A stretch of DNA of 64,000 nt, from positions 1 through 64,000 of the forward strand of contig WREI01000004.1 of assembly GCA_009779405.1 (NCBI GenBank). The letters are read 5' to 3'. Of this stretch, positions 19,455 to 28,950 are shown piece after piece; within the stretch, counting starts at the first letter, position 1; each line of letters starts with the position of its first letter. Origin of the DNA: Clostridiales bacterium (GTDB lineage Bacteria > Bacillota > Clostridia > Christensenellales > CAG-138). The notes beneath the pieces were generated by a model. It was not told where the DNA came from. It ran no database searches and was given only the letters and a program-made list of their open reading frames with translations. The position numbers were made by a program, and so were the translations under genes.

Positions 19455-21602
19455 TTACGGTCTCTGCGGGGTGTAATAGAAGTTCTCTCTATCCCACAGA
19501 GCGGAATTGTAGCCGGTGATGATGCCGGGATAGGGGAACTTGTTGTAGCGAACATCCAAATAGATGTACTTGGCCGTCGGGCACAGGCTGAGCGAGGTGA
19601 GATAGTTATCGCTGCAATTGAGAGCTATCAAATTCACCAGACCCGAGACGCCCTGCAACGTATCTATGGTGTTGCGGCTGCAGTTGATTTCCTCCAACTT
19701 GGAGAGACCTGTGACGTTCAGTGCCTCGATATCGTTGCCGCTGCAATTCAGGTATACCAATTCGGAAAGCCCTCTGAGGTCGAGCGTATTCTTCAGCTTG
19801 GTCTTATTCCAGATGGTAACAGTTCTGCCCATATCGCTGCAGTTCAGATGGATGAGACGCCTGTCTTTAGCGGTATCCGTCCAAATCATATAGCGTGTCG
19901 TTTGACCGGCACCCAACTGATCCCACTCCGGCGGGATGGAGCTCCCGTCCGCCGGCGCCTTGGGCAGATGCCAGGCGTTATAATCGATCATCCAGTTGAT
20001 AACCGCGACGTCGCCCTTGTTGTATACGGGCGTCACCAGGTCGTACAGACCCGCCAGATAGCGCAGGATCAGCGCGGCGTCGAGAGCGGACACAATGCCG
20101 TCGCCGTTCACGTCGCCTACGATGCAGTTACAGGTGCCACCGGGTGTGGGCGTGGGGGTCGCGCCGACGGGCGTGGCCGTGGGGGCAGGGGTCACAGGCG
20201 TGGTCGAATATTCAATCACCAGCTCGGGTCTTTTCCCGGCCGCTGCGTCCGAGGAGAACCACCTGGTCTTCTGCGTTTTGGATGCTTCATCCGCTTCCTT
20301 CAGCACGAAGCCATGGTTGGGATTGGTTCCGTTCAGCCAGCTCTTGACCATTTCGGTCGCGTCAATCTTATACCAGGATCCGGTATCGAAGACCTGCTGG
20401 CCCGTCGCGCCTTCCGTTGTATACGGGAACTGGTCGCGGTTTTCCCAGGTGACGGTGCCGATTTTCGTGGCGGAGTACCAATCCGCCGTCGCGCGGTTCG
20501 CAATGACCTTCTTGGGGACTACGCCGTCACCGCTGCTGTTTCGCTGGAGACGGAGATAGGCGGCCGTGACCTGCGCGACAGGGGGAACCGTCGAACCCGT
20601 CAGATCGAAGCGGATATAGGCGCGCATGATGTTGGAGCCCGCCGTGCCGCCCGTCCAGAAGTTTTCGGCTGTGTTGTAATTACTATCGGGATACTGTTCG
20701 TCGATGTAGGTATCCTTCGTATCATCCGATCCGGTGATCATAACGGACGGATCGATGACGACGGGATACTGCGTATCGGGGGCCTGCAGGAAGTCCTTGT
20801 CCGCCGTCAGGGTGATTTGATAGCTTGTGGCCGATTTTTTGAGCGTATAGCTGACCGCTTCGGAATATTTGCCGTTTGCGTCCTCCATATAGAGCGGCGC
20901 AAGGACAAACACGGCTTCGCCCGCGCTGTTGCGGAACGCGATCGTGCCGCCCGCGTCATCGGCGGTCAGGGGCTTCCCCTCGGTGCACAGATCAAACTGG
21001 AATGTGTTTGGCGCGGCAGCCGATTTCAGAATGATATCCTCTTTCAGAGAATTCGTCCTGACCGTATAGGCAACGTCGACGCCCGGCTGCACCTCTTCAA
21101 AGATGACGGAGCGGTTGTCTGCGCGCAGTTCCTTATAATAGGCCTGCGCCGAAGCTTTCATGGCATCGGACTTCTGCACCGTCGCCTTGCTTGCGGCCTG
21201 CGGCATGCTGAAATGGAGCAGATACCCGTCCTTTTCCAATGTGACCGCGCGGTTGGCGCTCAACGTATCCGCAAAATAGCTCTTCCAGGCGTTCGCGGTG
21301 TTGCTGTAGCGATAGCCGCTCTTGCTTGCTGCCGAAATGCTGTTGTCGATATCTTTCAGCAGGCCGTCCGTACCCCTGTAATGGATATCCTCGGCATAGG
21401 CGACATAGCGGTAGGTTCCGTCGGACAGGCGATAGGTCTTGCTGTTCGCTGTGCGAAGCGACGGGATTTCCACTTCCGGCACCTCGCGCTTGGCATCGGG
21501 ATCCGCGCCCGAAGCCGCAAGGGCCAGGCCGGATGTCAGAAGCATCCCCAACACCAAACAGATCACGATCAGCAGACGACCGAATTGGGAGGATTTTTTC
21601 AT
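19455..21602 (-). CDS. secreted DNRLRE-domain protein with internal dockerin-like repeat and C-terminal LRRs
   Basis: Signal peptide; KDTYIDEQYPDSNYNTAENFWTGG; VGDVNGDGIVSALDAALILRYLAGL; LVYLNCSGNDIEALNVTGLSKLEEINCSRN. Confidence 0.8.
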   Translation of the reverse strand: MKKSSQFGRLLIVICLVLGMLLTSGLALAASGADPDAKREVPEVEIPSLRTANSKTYRLSDGTYRYVAYAEDIHYRGTDGLLKDIDNSISAASKSGYRYSNTANAWKSYFADTLSANRAVTLEKDGYLLHFSMPQAASKATVQKSDAMKASAQAYYKELRADNRSVIFEEVQPGVDVAYTVRTNSLKEDIILKSAAAPNTFQFDLCTEGKPLTADDAGGTIAFRNSAGEAVFVLAPLYMEDANGKYSEAVSYTLKKSATSYQITLTADKDFLQAPDTQYPVVIDPSVMITGSDDTKDTYIDEQYPDSNYNTAENFWTGGTAGSNIMRAYIRFDLTGSTVPPVAQVTAAYLRLQRNSSGDGVVPKKVIANRATADWYSATKIGTVTWENRDQFPYTTEGATGQQVFDTGSWYKIDATEMVKSWLNGTNPNHGFVLKEADEASKTQKTRWFSSDAAAGKRPELVIEYSTTPVTPAPTATPVGATPTPTPGGTCNCIVGDVNGDGIVSALDAALILRYLAGLYDLVTPVYNKGDVAVINWMIDYNAWHLPKAPADGSSIPPEWDQLGAGQTTRYMIWTDTAKDRRLIHLNCSDMGRTVTIWNKTKLKNTLDLRGLSELVYLNCSGNDIEALNVTGLSKLEEINCSRNTIDTLQGVSGLVNLIALNCSDNYLTSLSLCPTAKYIYLDVRYNKFPYPGIITGYNSALWDRENFYYTPQRP

Positions 21603-21759
21603 GGATGGCTTACCTCTTTTCACATTTTTTTGCGTGCAACACATGGTGCACGGCATAAATAGTGCCGTAAGGTTAGCATAACAGGAGGGATCTTCGCAAG
21701 TGAATTTTCAGAATGTCGAACACGTTTACTATTTATTTACAAGCCGTTCGCATAATTTC

Positions 21760-22548
21760 TTATTTTGCGCCACTACGTCGCGCCAATTCCGTTGCGAAAA
21801 ACGTCGCCACATCTTCGGCGAACTTGCCGACGCCGAAGCCCGCGTCATAGCCCAGCTCCTTCGCCAGTTCGTGGCCGATGCGTGCGCCGCCGCAGATGAC
21901 GATATAGTTTTGCCGCTCACCCTCCGCTTCCAACAGCTCTATCAGCCCGGTCAGGTTTGAGATATGGATATCCTTTTGCGTCACGGTCTGCGAGACGAGG
22001 AGCACGTCCGCTTTCAATTCGCGCGCGCGGAGCAAGAGCTCCTCGTTCGGCACCTGACTGCCGAGGTTATGCGCTTCGATCATCTCATAGCGCTCCAGCC
22101 CGTAATGCCCCGCGAAGCCCTTGCGGTTCATGATCGCGTCGATGCCGACCGTGTGCGCGTCCGTACCCGTGCTCGCGCCCACGACGACGACCTTGCGGCC
22201 TATGTGCTCGCGGATATAGGCGTTGACGGCCTCCATATCCATGGTCTTCTCCTGCACGGTGACGACCTGTATGGCGTTATAATCCACGCTGTGCGCGACG
22301 CCGCCATAGACGACATAGAAGGTGAAGCTGCTGTCGAGCGGCGCGTGGTGGGCGACGTTCGGGTCGGCTATGCCCATCTTGCGCGCCAGCTGTTTAGCCG
22401 CTTCCGCGCCGCGCTCATCGTCCGCGACGGGCAAAGTGAAACTAAGCTGCACTTTGCCGTCGTTCATCGTGTCGCCATAGGGGCGCAGTTTGCTTAAATC
22501 CAGCAAGGTATCGAAGGCGGTTTTGTTCAGATTATAGTTCCCGCTCAT
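21760..22548 (-). CDS. kamE: D-lysine 5,6-aminomutase beta subunit
   Basis: B12-binding signature DAHTVGIDAIMNRKGFAG; directly downstream of kamD. Confidence 0.9.
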   Translation of the reverse strand: MSGNYNLNKTAFDTLLDLSKLRPYGDTMNDGKVQLSFTLPVADDERGAEAAKQLARKMGIADPNVAHHAPLDSSFTFYVVYGGVAHSVDYNAIQVVTVQEKTMDMEAVNAYIREHIGRKVVVVGASTGTDAHTVGIDAIMNRKGFAGHYGLERYEMIEAHNLGSQVPNEELLLRARELKADVLLVSQTVTQKDIHISNLTGLIELLEAEGERQNYIVICGGARIGHELAKELGYDAGFGVGKFAEDVATFFATELARRSGAK

Positions 22549-24104
22549 TGGGCAACGCCTCCTTTCATGAGGTCAACAAACGGATTGCGGTATTGCGGTG
22601 CTTTGCGCACCACGCCCGACAGCCCCTTACCGCCGTCGCGGGGGCGCTTGATATCGGCGAACACGCCCGCTTCCAGCGCCGCGAACAGCCCGCGCCGTTC
22701 AATCTCGGCCAGCAGAGCCGCCGCCTTCTCCAACACTTCTGCGGCGCGCACCTGTACCCTGCCGCCCTCGCGGAAGCTGATTTCCTCGCCCAAGTGGCGC
22801 ATCGTGCGCTCGATATAGCGCGCGTTCTCAATGGCCAGCGCGCGGTCGGAGAGAAAGGGCGTATGCACGGCCTCGGTCAGCATACCCAGCAGGTGTATCT
22901 TCTGCCCCGTGAGCACGGTCACCGCGTTAAACAGCGCGTCCTGCACATGCCCGCGGAAGATATTGCCCGTCATAAACTTGGTCGGCGGCATATATTTCAG
23001 CGGCGCATCGGGGAAAATCTCCCGCGCCATCTGCGCCTGCGCCAGCTCCATCAGAAAACCGTCCTCGACGTCCGGATCTATCTCAAACGCATGCCCCAGA
23101 CCCTGCTGCTGTGGGGCCAGCCCTGCAAGCAACGCAAACTGCTCGTTCAGGAACTGCGAGGCCAGCACGGTATGCGCTTCCTCCACGGCGTCGGCGGTCG
23201 TCAGATAATTGTCCTCGCCCGTGTTGATGATCACGCCCGCGAAGGAGTTGATCACCCGCGAAAAATACTGGTCGATGATCGTGCGCTGCATATTGATATC
23301 GCGGAAGAGTATGCCGTAGAGCGCGTCGTTCAGCATCATATCCAAGCGCTCGAGCGCGCCCATCGCGGCGATCTCGGGCATGCAGAGCCCCGAGCAATAG
23401 TTGCAAAGGCGTATATAGCGCTTCTCCTGCGCGCCCACCTCGTCCAGCGCGGCGCGCATCAGGCGGAAATTCTCCTGCGTGGCATAGGTGCCGCCGAAAC
23501 CCTCGGTCGTCGCGCCATATGGTACATAGTCCAATAAACTTTGCCCCGTCGTGCGGATCACGGCGATCACGTCCGCGCCCTGCACCGCCGCGGCTCGTGC
23601 CTGTATGATGTCCTGATATATATCGCCCGTCGCGACGATGACATAGATATACGGCGCGTCCTTGTCGCCGTATTCGGCGAGACAGGCGCGTCGCGCGGCG
23701 GCGTTTGCGCGTATGCGCTCCGCCGTTTCCCTTGCTATGTTTGCGGCGGCGGCGTGGGCGGTCTCCACATCGCGAATCTCCACGCGGGACAGGTCTAAGC
23801 GCCCCGCGGCGAGTTCCTCAGCGATCTGCTGTGGGGTCAGACCCGTTTCTATCATCGCCGCGCCCAATAGCAGGGCCGTGCCCATGGGCAGCAGGCCCTT
23901 CTCGTGCAGATGTTCCACCACCACATTGGGCAGCGGCACCTCGAACGCGTTCACGCCGTCCACGCCCAACAGACGGCAGACGGCCCGCTCCACGGTGACG
24001 GTCGTATGCCGGTCGATAAAGCTTTGCGTATCGGCGGCGACCCGGGCGGCGCTTTGGCGGGCCTTGTTTACTGTGTTTTGGTTTAGGTTTAGTTTGGTTA
24101 ACAT
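22545..24104 (-). CDS. kamD: D-lysine 5,6-aminomutase alpha subunit
   Basis: Full-length homolog (NLNQNTVNKARQSAARVAADTQSFIDRHTTVTVERAVCRLLGVDG); 4-nt overlap with kamE. Confidence 0.9.
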   Translation of the reverse strand: MLTKLNLNQNTVNKARQSAARVAADTQSFIDRHTTVTVERAVCRLLGVDGVNAFEVPLPNVVVEHLHEKGLLPMGTALLLGAAMIETGLTPQQIAEELAAGRLDLSRVEIRDVETAHAAAANIARETAERIRANAAARRACLAEYGDKDAPYIYVIVATGDIYQDIIQARAAAVQGADVIAVIRTTGQSLLDYVPYGATTEGFGGTYATQENFRLMRAALDEVGAQEKRYIRLCNYCSGLCMPEIAAMGALERLDMMLNDALYGILFRDINMQRTIIDQYFSRVINSFAGVIINTGEDNYLTTADAVEEAHTVLASQFLNEQFALLAGLAPQQQGLGHAFEIDPDVEDGFLMELAQAQMAREIFPDAPLKYMPPTKFMTGNIFRGHVQDALFNAVTVLTGQKIHLLGMLTEAVHTPFLSDRALAIENARYIERTMRHLGEEISFREGGRVQVRAAEVLEKAAALLAEIERRGLFAALEAGVFADIKRPRDGGKGLSGVVRKAPQYRNPFVDLMKGGVAQ

Positions 24105-24109
24105 GATGA

Positions 24110-24190
24110 CTACATCCCCAATTCCACCTTGATGGCGTTTTGCAGCAGCTTGGATGCGTTGATGCCCTTACGCTCCACTTCCGTATCCAT
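24110..24190 (-). pseudogene. possible C-terminal remnant of a HicB/RHH-type antitoxin
   Basis: MDTEVERKGINASKLLQNAIKVELGM resembles HicB-type C-termini; in-frame stop just upstream. Confidence 0.3.
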
Positions 24191-24270
24191 CCACTGCGGT
24201 TTTCATGTGGCTCCTTGGTTTTTTGATATTTGCGGTAATGTGCTTGCCCGTTGTTGCTTGTGTTCCGGGA

Positions 24271-24371
24271 GGGCGCGATATATCGCGCCCCTACGAATCT
24301 GAGCGTTCATTTGTAGGGACATCCCTTGCAAATTCTCGCAACAGCGTCGCGAGAATTCATTTGCCCCTACG
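24271..24371. repeat. two adjacent GTAGGGGCG-family palindromes
   Basis: gggcgcgatatatcgcgcccctac; gtagggacatccc...aattctcgcaacagcgtcgcgagaatt...gcccctac. Confidence 0.7.
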
Positions 24372-25592
24372 TTTCCGCACCAAATCCTCAGGCTCCAGCG
24401 CCAGCTGCTGTCCGGCCAGCAGACCCGCCACGCCAAGGGCGGGTTTGTTGTGTCTGCCGCCGCAGGCATCGCAGTCACAGCTTTCCGCATATGCTTCCGG
24501 TTCCGTATAGGCCGCGATCACGCCCTCGAAATTGCGAAGGACGACGCGCTTGCCGCCCTGCGAAATCAGATAATTGGGCATCACGGGGATCTTGCCGCCG
24601 CCGCCGGGCGCGTCCACCACAAAGGTCGGTACGCAGAAGCCCGAGGTATGCCCGCGCAAGCCCTCGATGATCTCAATCCCCTTCGCGACGGGCGTGCGGA
24701 AATGCTCCAGCCCCCGCGCGAGGTCGCACTGATAAATGTAATAGGGCCGCACGCGCATCTTCACCAGTTCGTGCACCAATTTGCGCATCACGTGCACACA
24801 GTCGTTCACGCCCGCCAGCAGGACGCTCTGGTTGCCCAGCGGTATGCCCGCGTCGGCCAGCATGGCGCAGGCGTGCGCCGCCTCGGGCGTGATCTCACAG
24901 GGGTGGTTGAAATGCGTGTTCAGCCAAACGGGGTGGTATTTTTTCAGCATACTGCAGAGTTCGGGCGTCACGCGCTGGGGCATCACCACGGGTATGCGCG
25001 AGCCGATCCGAACGATCTCCACGTGCGGAATCTCGCGCAGGCGCTGCAAGATACTCTCCAGCCTGCTGTCGCTGAGCGTCAGCACATCCCCGCCCGAGAG
25101 CAGCACGTCCCGCACCTCGGGATGCTGCTTTATGTATTCTATCTGCTGATCCAATATCGCCGCGGGCGTGGTGCTGTCCGTGGCCCCCGCAAAGCGGCGG
25201 CGCGTGCAGTGGCGGCAATACATGGCGCACTGGTCGGTGACCAGCATCAGCACGCGGTCGGGATAGCGGTGGGTCAGGCGCGGCGCGGGCGCGTCCCCGT
25301 CCTCATGCAGCGGATCGGCCAAATCGTGCGCCGCCACATCCAATTCGCGCGCCGTGGGGATTGCCTGCTTGCGCACCGGATCGTTCGGATTCTCCAAATC
25401 AATCAGGGACAGATAATAGGGCGTGATAGCCATACGCAGGCTCTGCAAACACTGTGCCACGCCTAATTCCTCGGCAGGGGAGAGCTGCACATAGCGTTTC
25501 AACTCCGCCAAAGCTTCGACGCGGTGCGTCAGCTGCCACTTCCAGTCGTTCCATTGGGATTCCGGGATGTCGGTGAAGATTGTTCGGTTCAT
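24357..25592 (-). CDS. kamA: lysine 2,3-aminomutase
   Basis: Radical SAM motif CAMYCRHCTRRRFAG; PVMPNYLISQGGKRVVLRNFEGVI. Confidence 0.95.
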   Translation of the reverse strand: MNRTIFTDIPESQWNDWKWQLTHRVEALAELKRYVQLSPAEELGVAQCLQSLRMAITPYYLSLIDLENPNDPVRKQAIPTARELDVAAHDLADPLHEDGDAPAPRLTHRYPDRVLMLVTDQCAMYCRHCTRRRFAGATDSTTPAAILDQQIEYIKQHPEVRDVLLSGGDVLTLSDSRLESILQRLREIPHVEIVRIGSRIPVVMPQRVTPELCSMLKKYHPVWLNTHFNHPCEITPEAAHACAMLADAGIPLGNQSVLLAGVNDCVHVMRKLVHELVKMRVRPYYIYQCDLARGLEHFRTPVAKGIEIIEGLRGHTSGFCVPTFVVDAPGGGGKIPVMPNYLISQGGKRVVLRNFEGVIAAYTEPEAYAESCDCDACGGRHNKPALGVAGLLAGQQLALEPEDLVRKRRGK

Positions 25593-25614
25593 AGGTGGCT
25601 CCTTTATTGAATTC

Positions 25615-25709
25615 GTAGGGGCGCAATACATTGCGCCCTGTAACACATTAAATCTGCCCCATCCGGTGCAGTTCTGATTCCACCAGGGCGCGATATATCG
25701 CGCCCCTAC
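25615..25709. repeat. GTAGGGGCG-family palindromic element
   Basis: gtaggggcgcaatacattgcgccctg ... cagggcgcgatatatcgcgcccctac. Confidence 0.75.
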
Positions 25710-25712
25710 AAA

Positions 25713-26753
25713 TTAAATGTATTTAGCGTTGAACAACTCGCGAATCTTCTCGCTCTCACGCAATTCATGCAAGGTAATCTCGGCGTGATCCCTGGTATAC
25801 CCGTTGCCGACGATCATCGTCACATCCTTGCCCACGCCCTCGGCGCCCAGCGCGGCACGCGTGAAGCTCGTCGCCATCGAGAAGAAATAGACCAGCCCCC
25901 CGTCGCGCACGGGCAGTATGGCCGACATTTCGCAGACCTCGACGTTTACACAGCTGATCGATATATCATATTCCGCGCCGCCGTTCGCCAGCAGCGCTTT
26001 TTCGAGCAGGTCGACGGGCCTGGTCGCGTCCGCAACGATATAGTGATGGCATACGCCCAGGGCCAGCAACTCCTCGCCCTGCACCGCGCGGCGTATCATG
26101 GCGACGACATTGCCCGTTGGCCCCACGCGCTTCATCGCTTCATAGCAGCAGAGTATGCCGCTCTTGCCGCCCGCGCCGAGTATCAGCACGCTGTCGCCCG
26201 GCTTCACCAATTTCGCGGTCTGCGCGGGCGCACCCGCCACGTCCAGCGCGGCCAAAGCGAGGGCTTCGCTCATATCGTCGGGCAGCTTCGCATAGATCGC
26301 GCTCTCGAACAGCACGGCTTTCGCATCCACGTCCACGCGGTCGATATCCATATGGATCTGCTTGATCTTCTCGATCTTCAGCGGCGTCATAGAGAGCGAG
26401 ACCAACGATGCGATCTTGTCTCCCACCTTCAGATCCCGGCCCGCCAGATCCTCGCCGATATAGGCCACGCGGCCTATAAACATGCCGCCGCTGCCCGTCA
26501 CGGGGTTCTGCATCTTCCCGCGCTCCCCGACGATGCCCAGAATCATCTCCGCAATCCTCTCGGGGTCGCCGCCGCAGGCCCCCTTGATCTGCGTAAAGCT
26601 CGCTGAATCCACGTTCAGCGAAATCACATCGCAGATGATCTCGTTGGAGTAGTGCTTCTCCATATCATTGTCGATCACCTGCGCTGCCTGCGTCAGCACG
26701 CCCTGGGGCGCGATTACGCGGTGGATGCCGTATTTGTTGCCTTTTTGTGTCAT
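25713..26753 (-). CDS. kdd: L-erythro-3,5-diaminohexanoate dehydrogenase
   Basis: NKYGIHRVIAPQGVLTQAAQVIDN; GAGGKSGILCCYEAMKRVGPTG; kam cluster context. Confidence 0.9.
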   Translation of the reverse strand: MTQKGNKYGIHRVIAPQGVLTQAAQVIDNDMEKHYSNEIICDVISLNVDSASFTQIKGACGGDPERIAEMILGIVGERGKMQNPVTGSGGMFIGRVAYIGEDLAGRDLKVGDKIASLVSLSMTPLKIEKIKQIHMDIDRVDVDAKAVLFESAIYAKLPDDMSEALALAALDVAGAPAQTAKLVKPGDSVLILGAGGKSGILCCYEAMKRVGPTGNVVAMIRRAVQGEELLALGVCHHYIVADATRPVDLLEKALLANGGAEYDISISCVNVEVCEMSAILPVRDGGLVYFFSMATSFTRAALGAEGVGKDVTMIVGNGYTRDHAEITLHELRESEKIRELFNAKYI

Positions 26754-26770
26754 GGTGGTTCTCCTTTTCA

Positions 26771-26801
26771 GTTAAGAGTTAATAGTGAAGAGTGAAGAGT
26801 T
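26771..26801. repeat. heptad-repeat block (H2 left)
   Basis: gttaaga gttaata gtgaaga gtgaaga gtt. Confidence 0.85.
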
Positions 26802-26829
26802 TTGGTTGAAATGCCGTTGGCATTTCTTA

Positions 26830-27201
26830 TCATTGTATTTCTTCACTTCCGCGTGCGATTGTCTTTGTTGCGGAGTTCAGCATTTTAAGCAATTCTTCGC
26901 AATCACCCCATATGGATTCATATTCTTTTTTTGCCAAATATCCCGTCTCATAAAGTAACTCAATCCAATATAGCGTTTCGGCACATTCTTTCAGTGCAAT
27001 ACGAAGCTTACTGTGAAAGTCCTTGCGGCTGATAGCATAGCTGCTTTCCGCAGCGTTCGCGCCAATGCTTGTTCCGCTTCGCAACAACTGCTTGGAAAGC
27101 ACATACTCCTTCTTTTCCTCACAGAGAAATCTATACAAATTCACGATTCTCACAGCGAATCGTTTGCTCTTATATTTTACTGTTTTCTCATCAATCATCA
27201 T
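26830..27201 (-). CDS. four-helix-bundle protein (S23 / rRNA intervening-sequence protein family, Avd-like fold)
   Basis: RFAVRIVNLYRFLCEEKKEYVLSKQLLRSGTSIGANAAESSYAISRKDFHSKLRIALKECAETLYWIELL is the family signature. Confidence 0.9.
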   Translation of the reverse strand: MMIDEKTVKYKSKRFAVRIVNLYRFLCEEKKEYVLSKQLLRSGTSIGANAAESSYAISRKDFHSKLRIALKECAETLYWIELLYETGYLAKKEYESIWGDCEELLKMLNSATKTIARGSEEIQ

Positions 27202-27224
27202 CGCTTACTCCTAATCTTTATCGC

Positions 27225-27319
27225 GTTAAGAGTGAATAGTTGTAGTAGAAATTCCTTCTAATATTATATGGGGAATCGCTTGCGATTCCTACCGCAACTC
27301 TTAACTCTTCACTCTTAAC
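27225..27319. repeat. heptad-repeat blocks enclosing a hairpin (H2 right)
   Basis: gttaagagtgaatagtt (27225) ... ggaatcgcttgcgattcctaccgc ... aactcttaactcttcactcttaac (27296-27319). Confidence 0.85.
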
Positions 27320-27326
27320 CCTACGC

Positions 27327-28142
27327 TCACATCCCCAAAATCTCCCGCGCTTCTGCCGGGGTCGCAATCCCGCGCCCCAGCTCCTTTGCGATTCGAACGG
27401 CCTTGGCGACCAGCTCGCCGTTGCTCTTGGCCAGTACGCCCTTCTCCAAATAGATGTTATCCTCAAAGCCCACGCGCACGTGCCCGCCCATCAGGATGGC
27501 CATGGTCGCCATGGGGAATTGCGCGCGGCCCACGCCCGCCGCCGTCCAAGTGCTGTTTGGCGGTATGCTGCCCGCCATAAACACGAGGTCGCGCGGCGTT
27601 GCCGCGATGCCGCCGTTCACGCCCATCACAAAATCAAAGTGCATGGGATCGGCGATATAGCCCCTGCGGTGCAGGCGCAGAGCCATATCGATCATGCCCT
27701 TGTCGAAGACCTCCAGCTCGGGCTTGATACCCCGCGCTGTCATCTTCCGGGCAAACTCAATGATCGTATTTTCGGTGTTGACGAAAATATCGTCCCCGCC
27801 GAAATTGCAGGTGCCGCAGTCCAGGGTCGCCATCTCCGGGTTCAATGTGATGGGCTGCAAGCGCTCTTCGTTGCTCATACCCACGGCCCCGCCCGTGCTC
27901 GTCTGGATAATCACATCCGGGCAAACTTCGCGAATCGCGGCAATGCACGCGGCAAAGCGCGCCGCGCTCTGGGTGGGCGTGCCGTCGTCCTCGCGCACAT
28001 GCAAGTGTATAATCGCCGCGCCCGCGTCAACGGCGCTCTTGGCTTCCCGCGCAATCTCGGCCACCGTATACGGCACCGCCGGGTTGTGTTCCTTCGTGAC
28101 TTCCGCCCCGCAAATGCAGGCGGTGATGATGAGTTTTTCCAT
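27327..28142 (-). CDS. kce: 3-keto-5-aminohexanoate cleavage enzyme
   Basis: BKACE family: MEKLIITACICGAEVTKEHNPAVPYT, AAIIHLHVREDDGTPT, GGHVRVGFEDN. Confidence 0.95.
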   Translation of the reverse strand: MEKLIITACICGAEVTKEHNPAVPYTVAEIAREAKSAVDAGAAIIHLHVREDDGTPTQSAARFAACIAAIREVCPDVIIQTSTGGAVGMSNEERLQPITLNPEMATLDCGTCNFGGDDIFVNTENTIIEFARKMTARGIKPELEVFDKGMIDMALRLHRRGYIADPMHFDFVMGVNGGIAATPRDLVFMAGSIPPNSTWTAAGVGRAQFPMATMAILMGGHVRVGFEDNIYLEKGVLAKSNGELVAKAVRIAKELGRGIATPAEAREILGM

Positions 28143-28160
28143 GGGAGCTCCTTTCATTAA

Positions 28161-28251
28161 GAGGAAGGTGGAAAGAGGAAAGGGGAAAGTTAAGGCATTT
28201 CCATGTTCCCTGCCCACTCTATCTTTCCTCTTTCATCTTTCCACTTTCCTC
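28161..28251. repeat. inverted heptad-repeat pair (H3)
   Basis: gaggaag gtggaaa gaggaaa ggggaaa g (28161-28189) and inverse at 28223-28251. Confidence 0.85.
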
Positions 28252-28622
28252 TGCTTTGCTTTCGGCACCACACAAGTCCCACTTGCCCGGCATACGACAA
28301 TCGGTTCCGCCAGTACATCGCAGGCGGAGTCGCTGATGTCCGGGCGCGGGGCGATCACTTTACGCGCCTCGAAAATCATTTTGCGGGACGTGTTGCCGAT
28401 TTCGATGATCTCGCCCGTCGCTTCGATGTAGTCCCCCGCATAGACGGGCGCGAGGAATTCGACCATATCATAGGCGCGGAACAGGCCCTCGTCGCCGTCG
28501 TGGCGAATGAGGAGCTCGGTCGCGACGTCCCCGAACAGTGCGAGCATGCGCGCCCCGTCCACCAGATTCCCGCCGTAATGCGCGTCGTGCGCGCTCATGC
28601 GCAGGCGTATGGTTGCTTGCAT
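28233..28622 (-). CDS. kal: 3-aminobutyryl-CoA ammonia-lyase-like hotdog protein
   Basis: [37 protein letters not shown]; adjacent to kce. Confidence 0.85.
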   Translation of the reverse strand: MQATIRLRMSAHDAHYGGNLVDGARMLALFGDVATELLIRHDGDEGLFRAYDMVEFLAPVYAGDYIEATGEIIEIGNTSRKMIFEARKVIAPRPDISDSACDVLAEPIVVCRASGTCVVPKAKQRKVER

Positions 28623-28950
28623 AATGTTACCTCCGTAAAATAATAAAAACGCGCCATTCGGAAACATTCCAAATAGCGCAATGCGATTTTCGCATACAGT
28701 GACGGCGCACTGAGCCCCGCCCCCAAGGCAAGGCGCAGGGCAATGCCACCTCCCTTTCGGCGACGAACACATTCCGCGCAATGCCTGCCCGCATAATGCC
28801 GCGCGTACCTTGCCCCTCGCTCCTCTATTTTTGTATTTGATTGTGTAACCTATTTTAGTTTTTTGTATTGCGTTTGTCAAGGGGGAATCAATAAAAGGAC
28901 GCTCTCACGTTGCTTGTTTGTATGGCCACAACCCTGCGTCTACACTGCAA

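Noticed and set aside
19308-21662. 784-aa ORF on the + strand
   Set aside because: Antisense shadow of the DNRLRE/dockerin gene; Arg/Ile-rich composition with no domain logic, caused by GC-biased codon usage.
26830-27201. 23S rRNA intervening sequence carrying the S23 protein
   Set aside because: No rRNA sequence flanks either S23 gene; both are inside protein operons.
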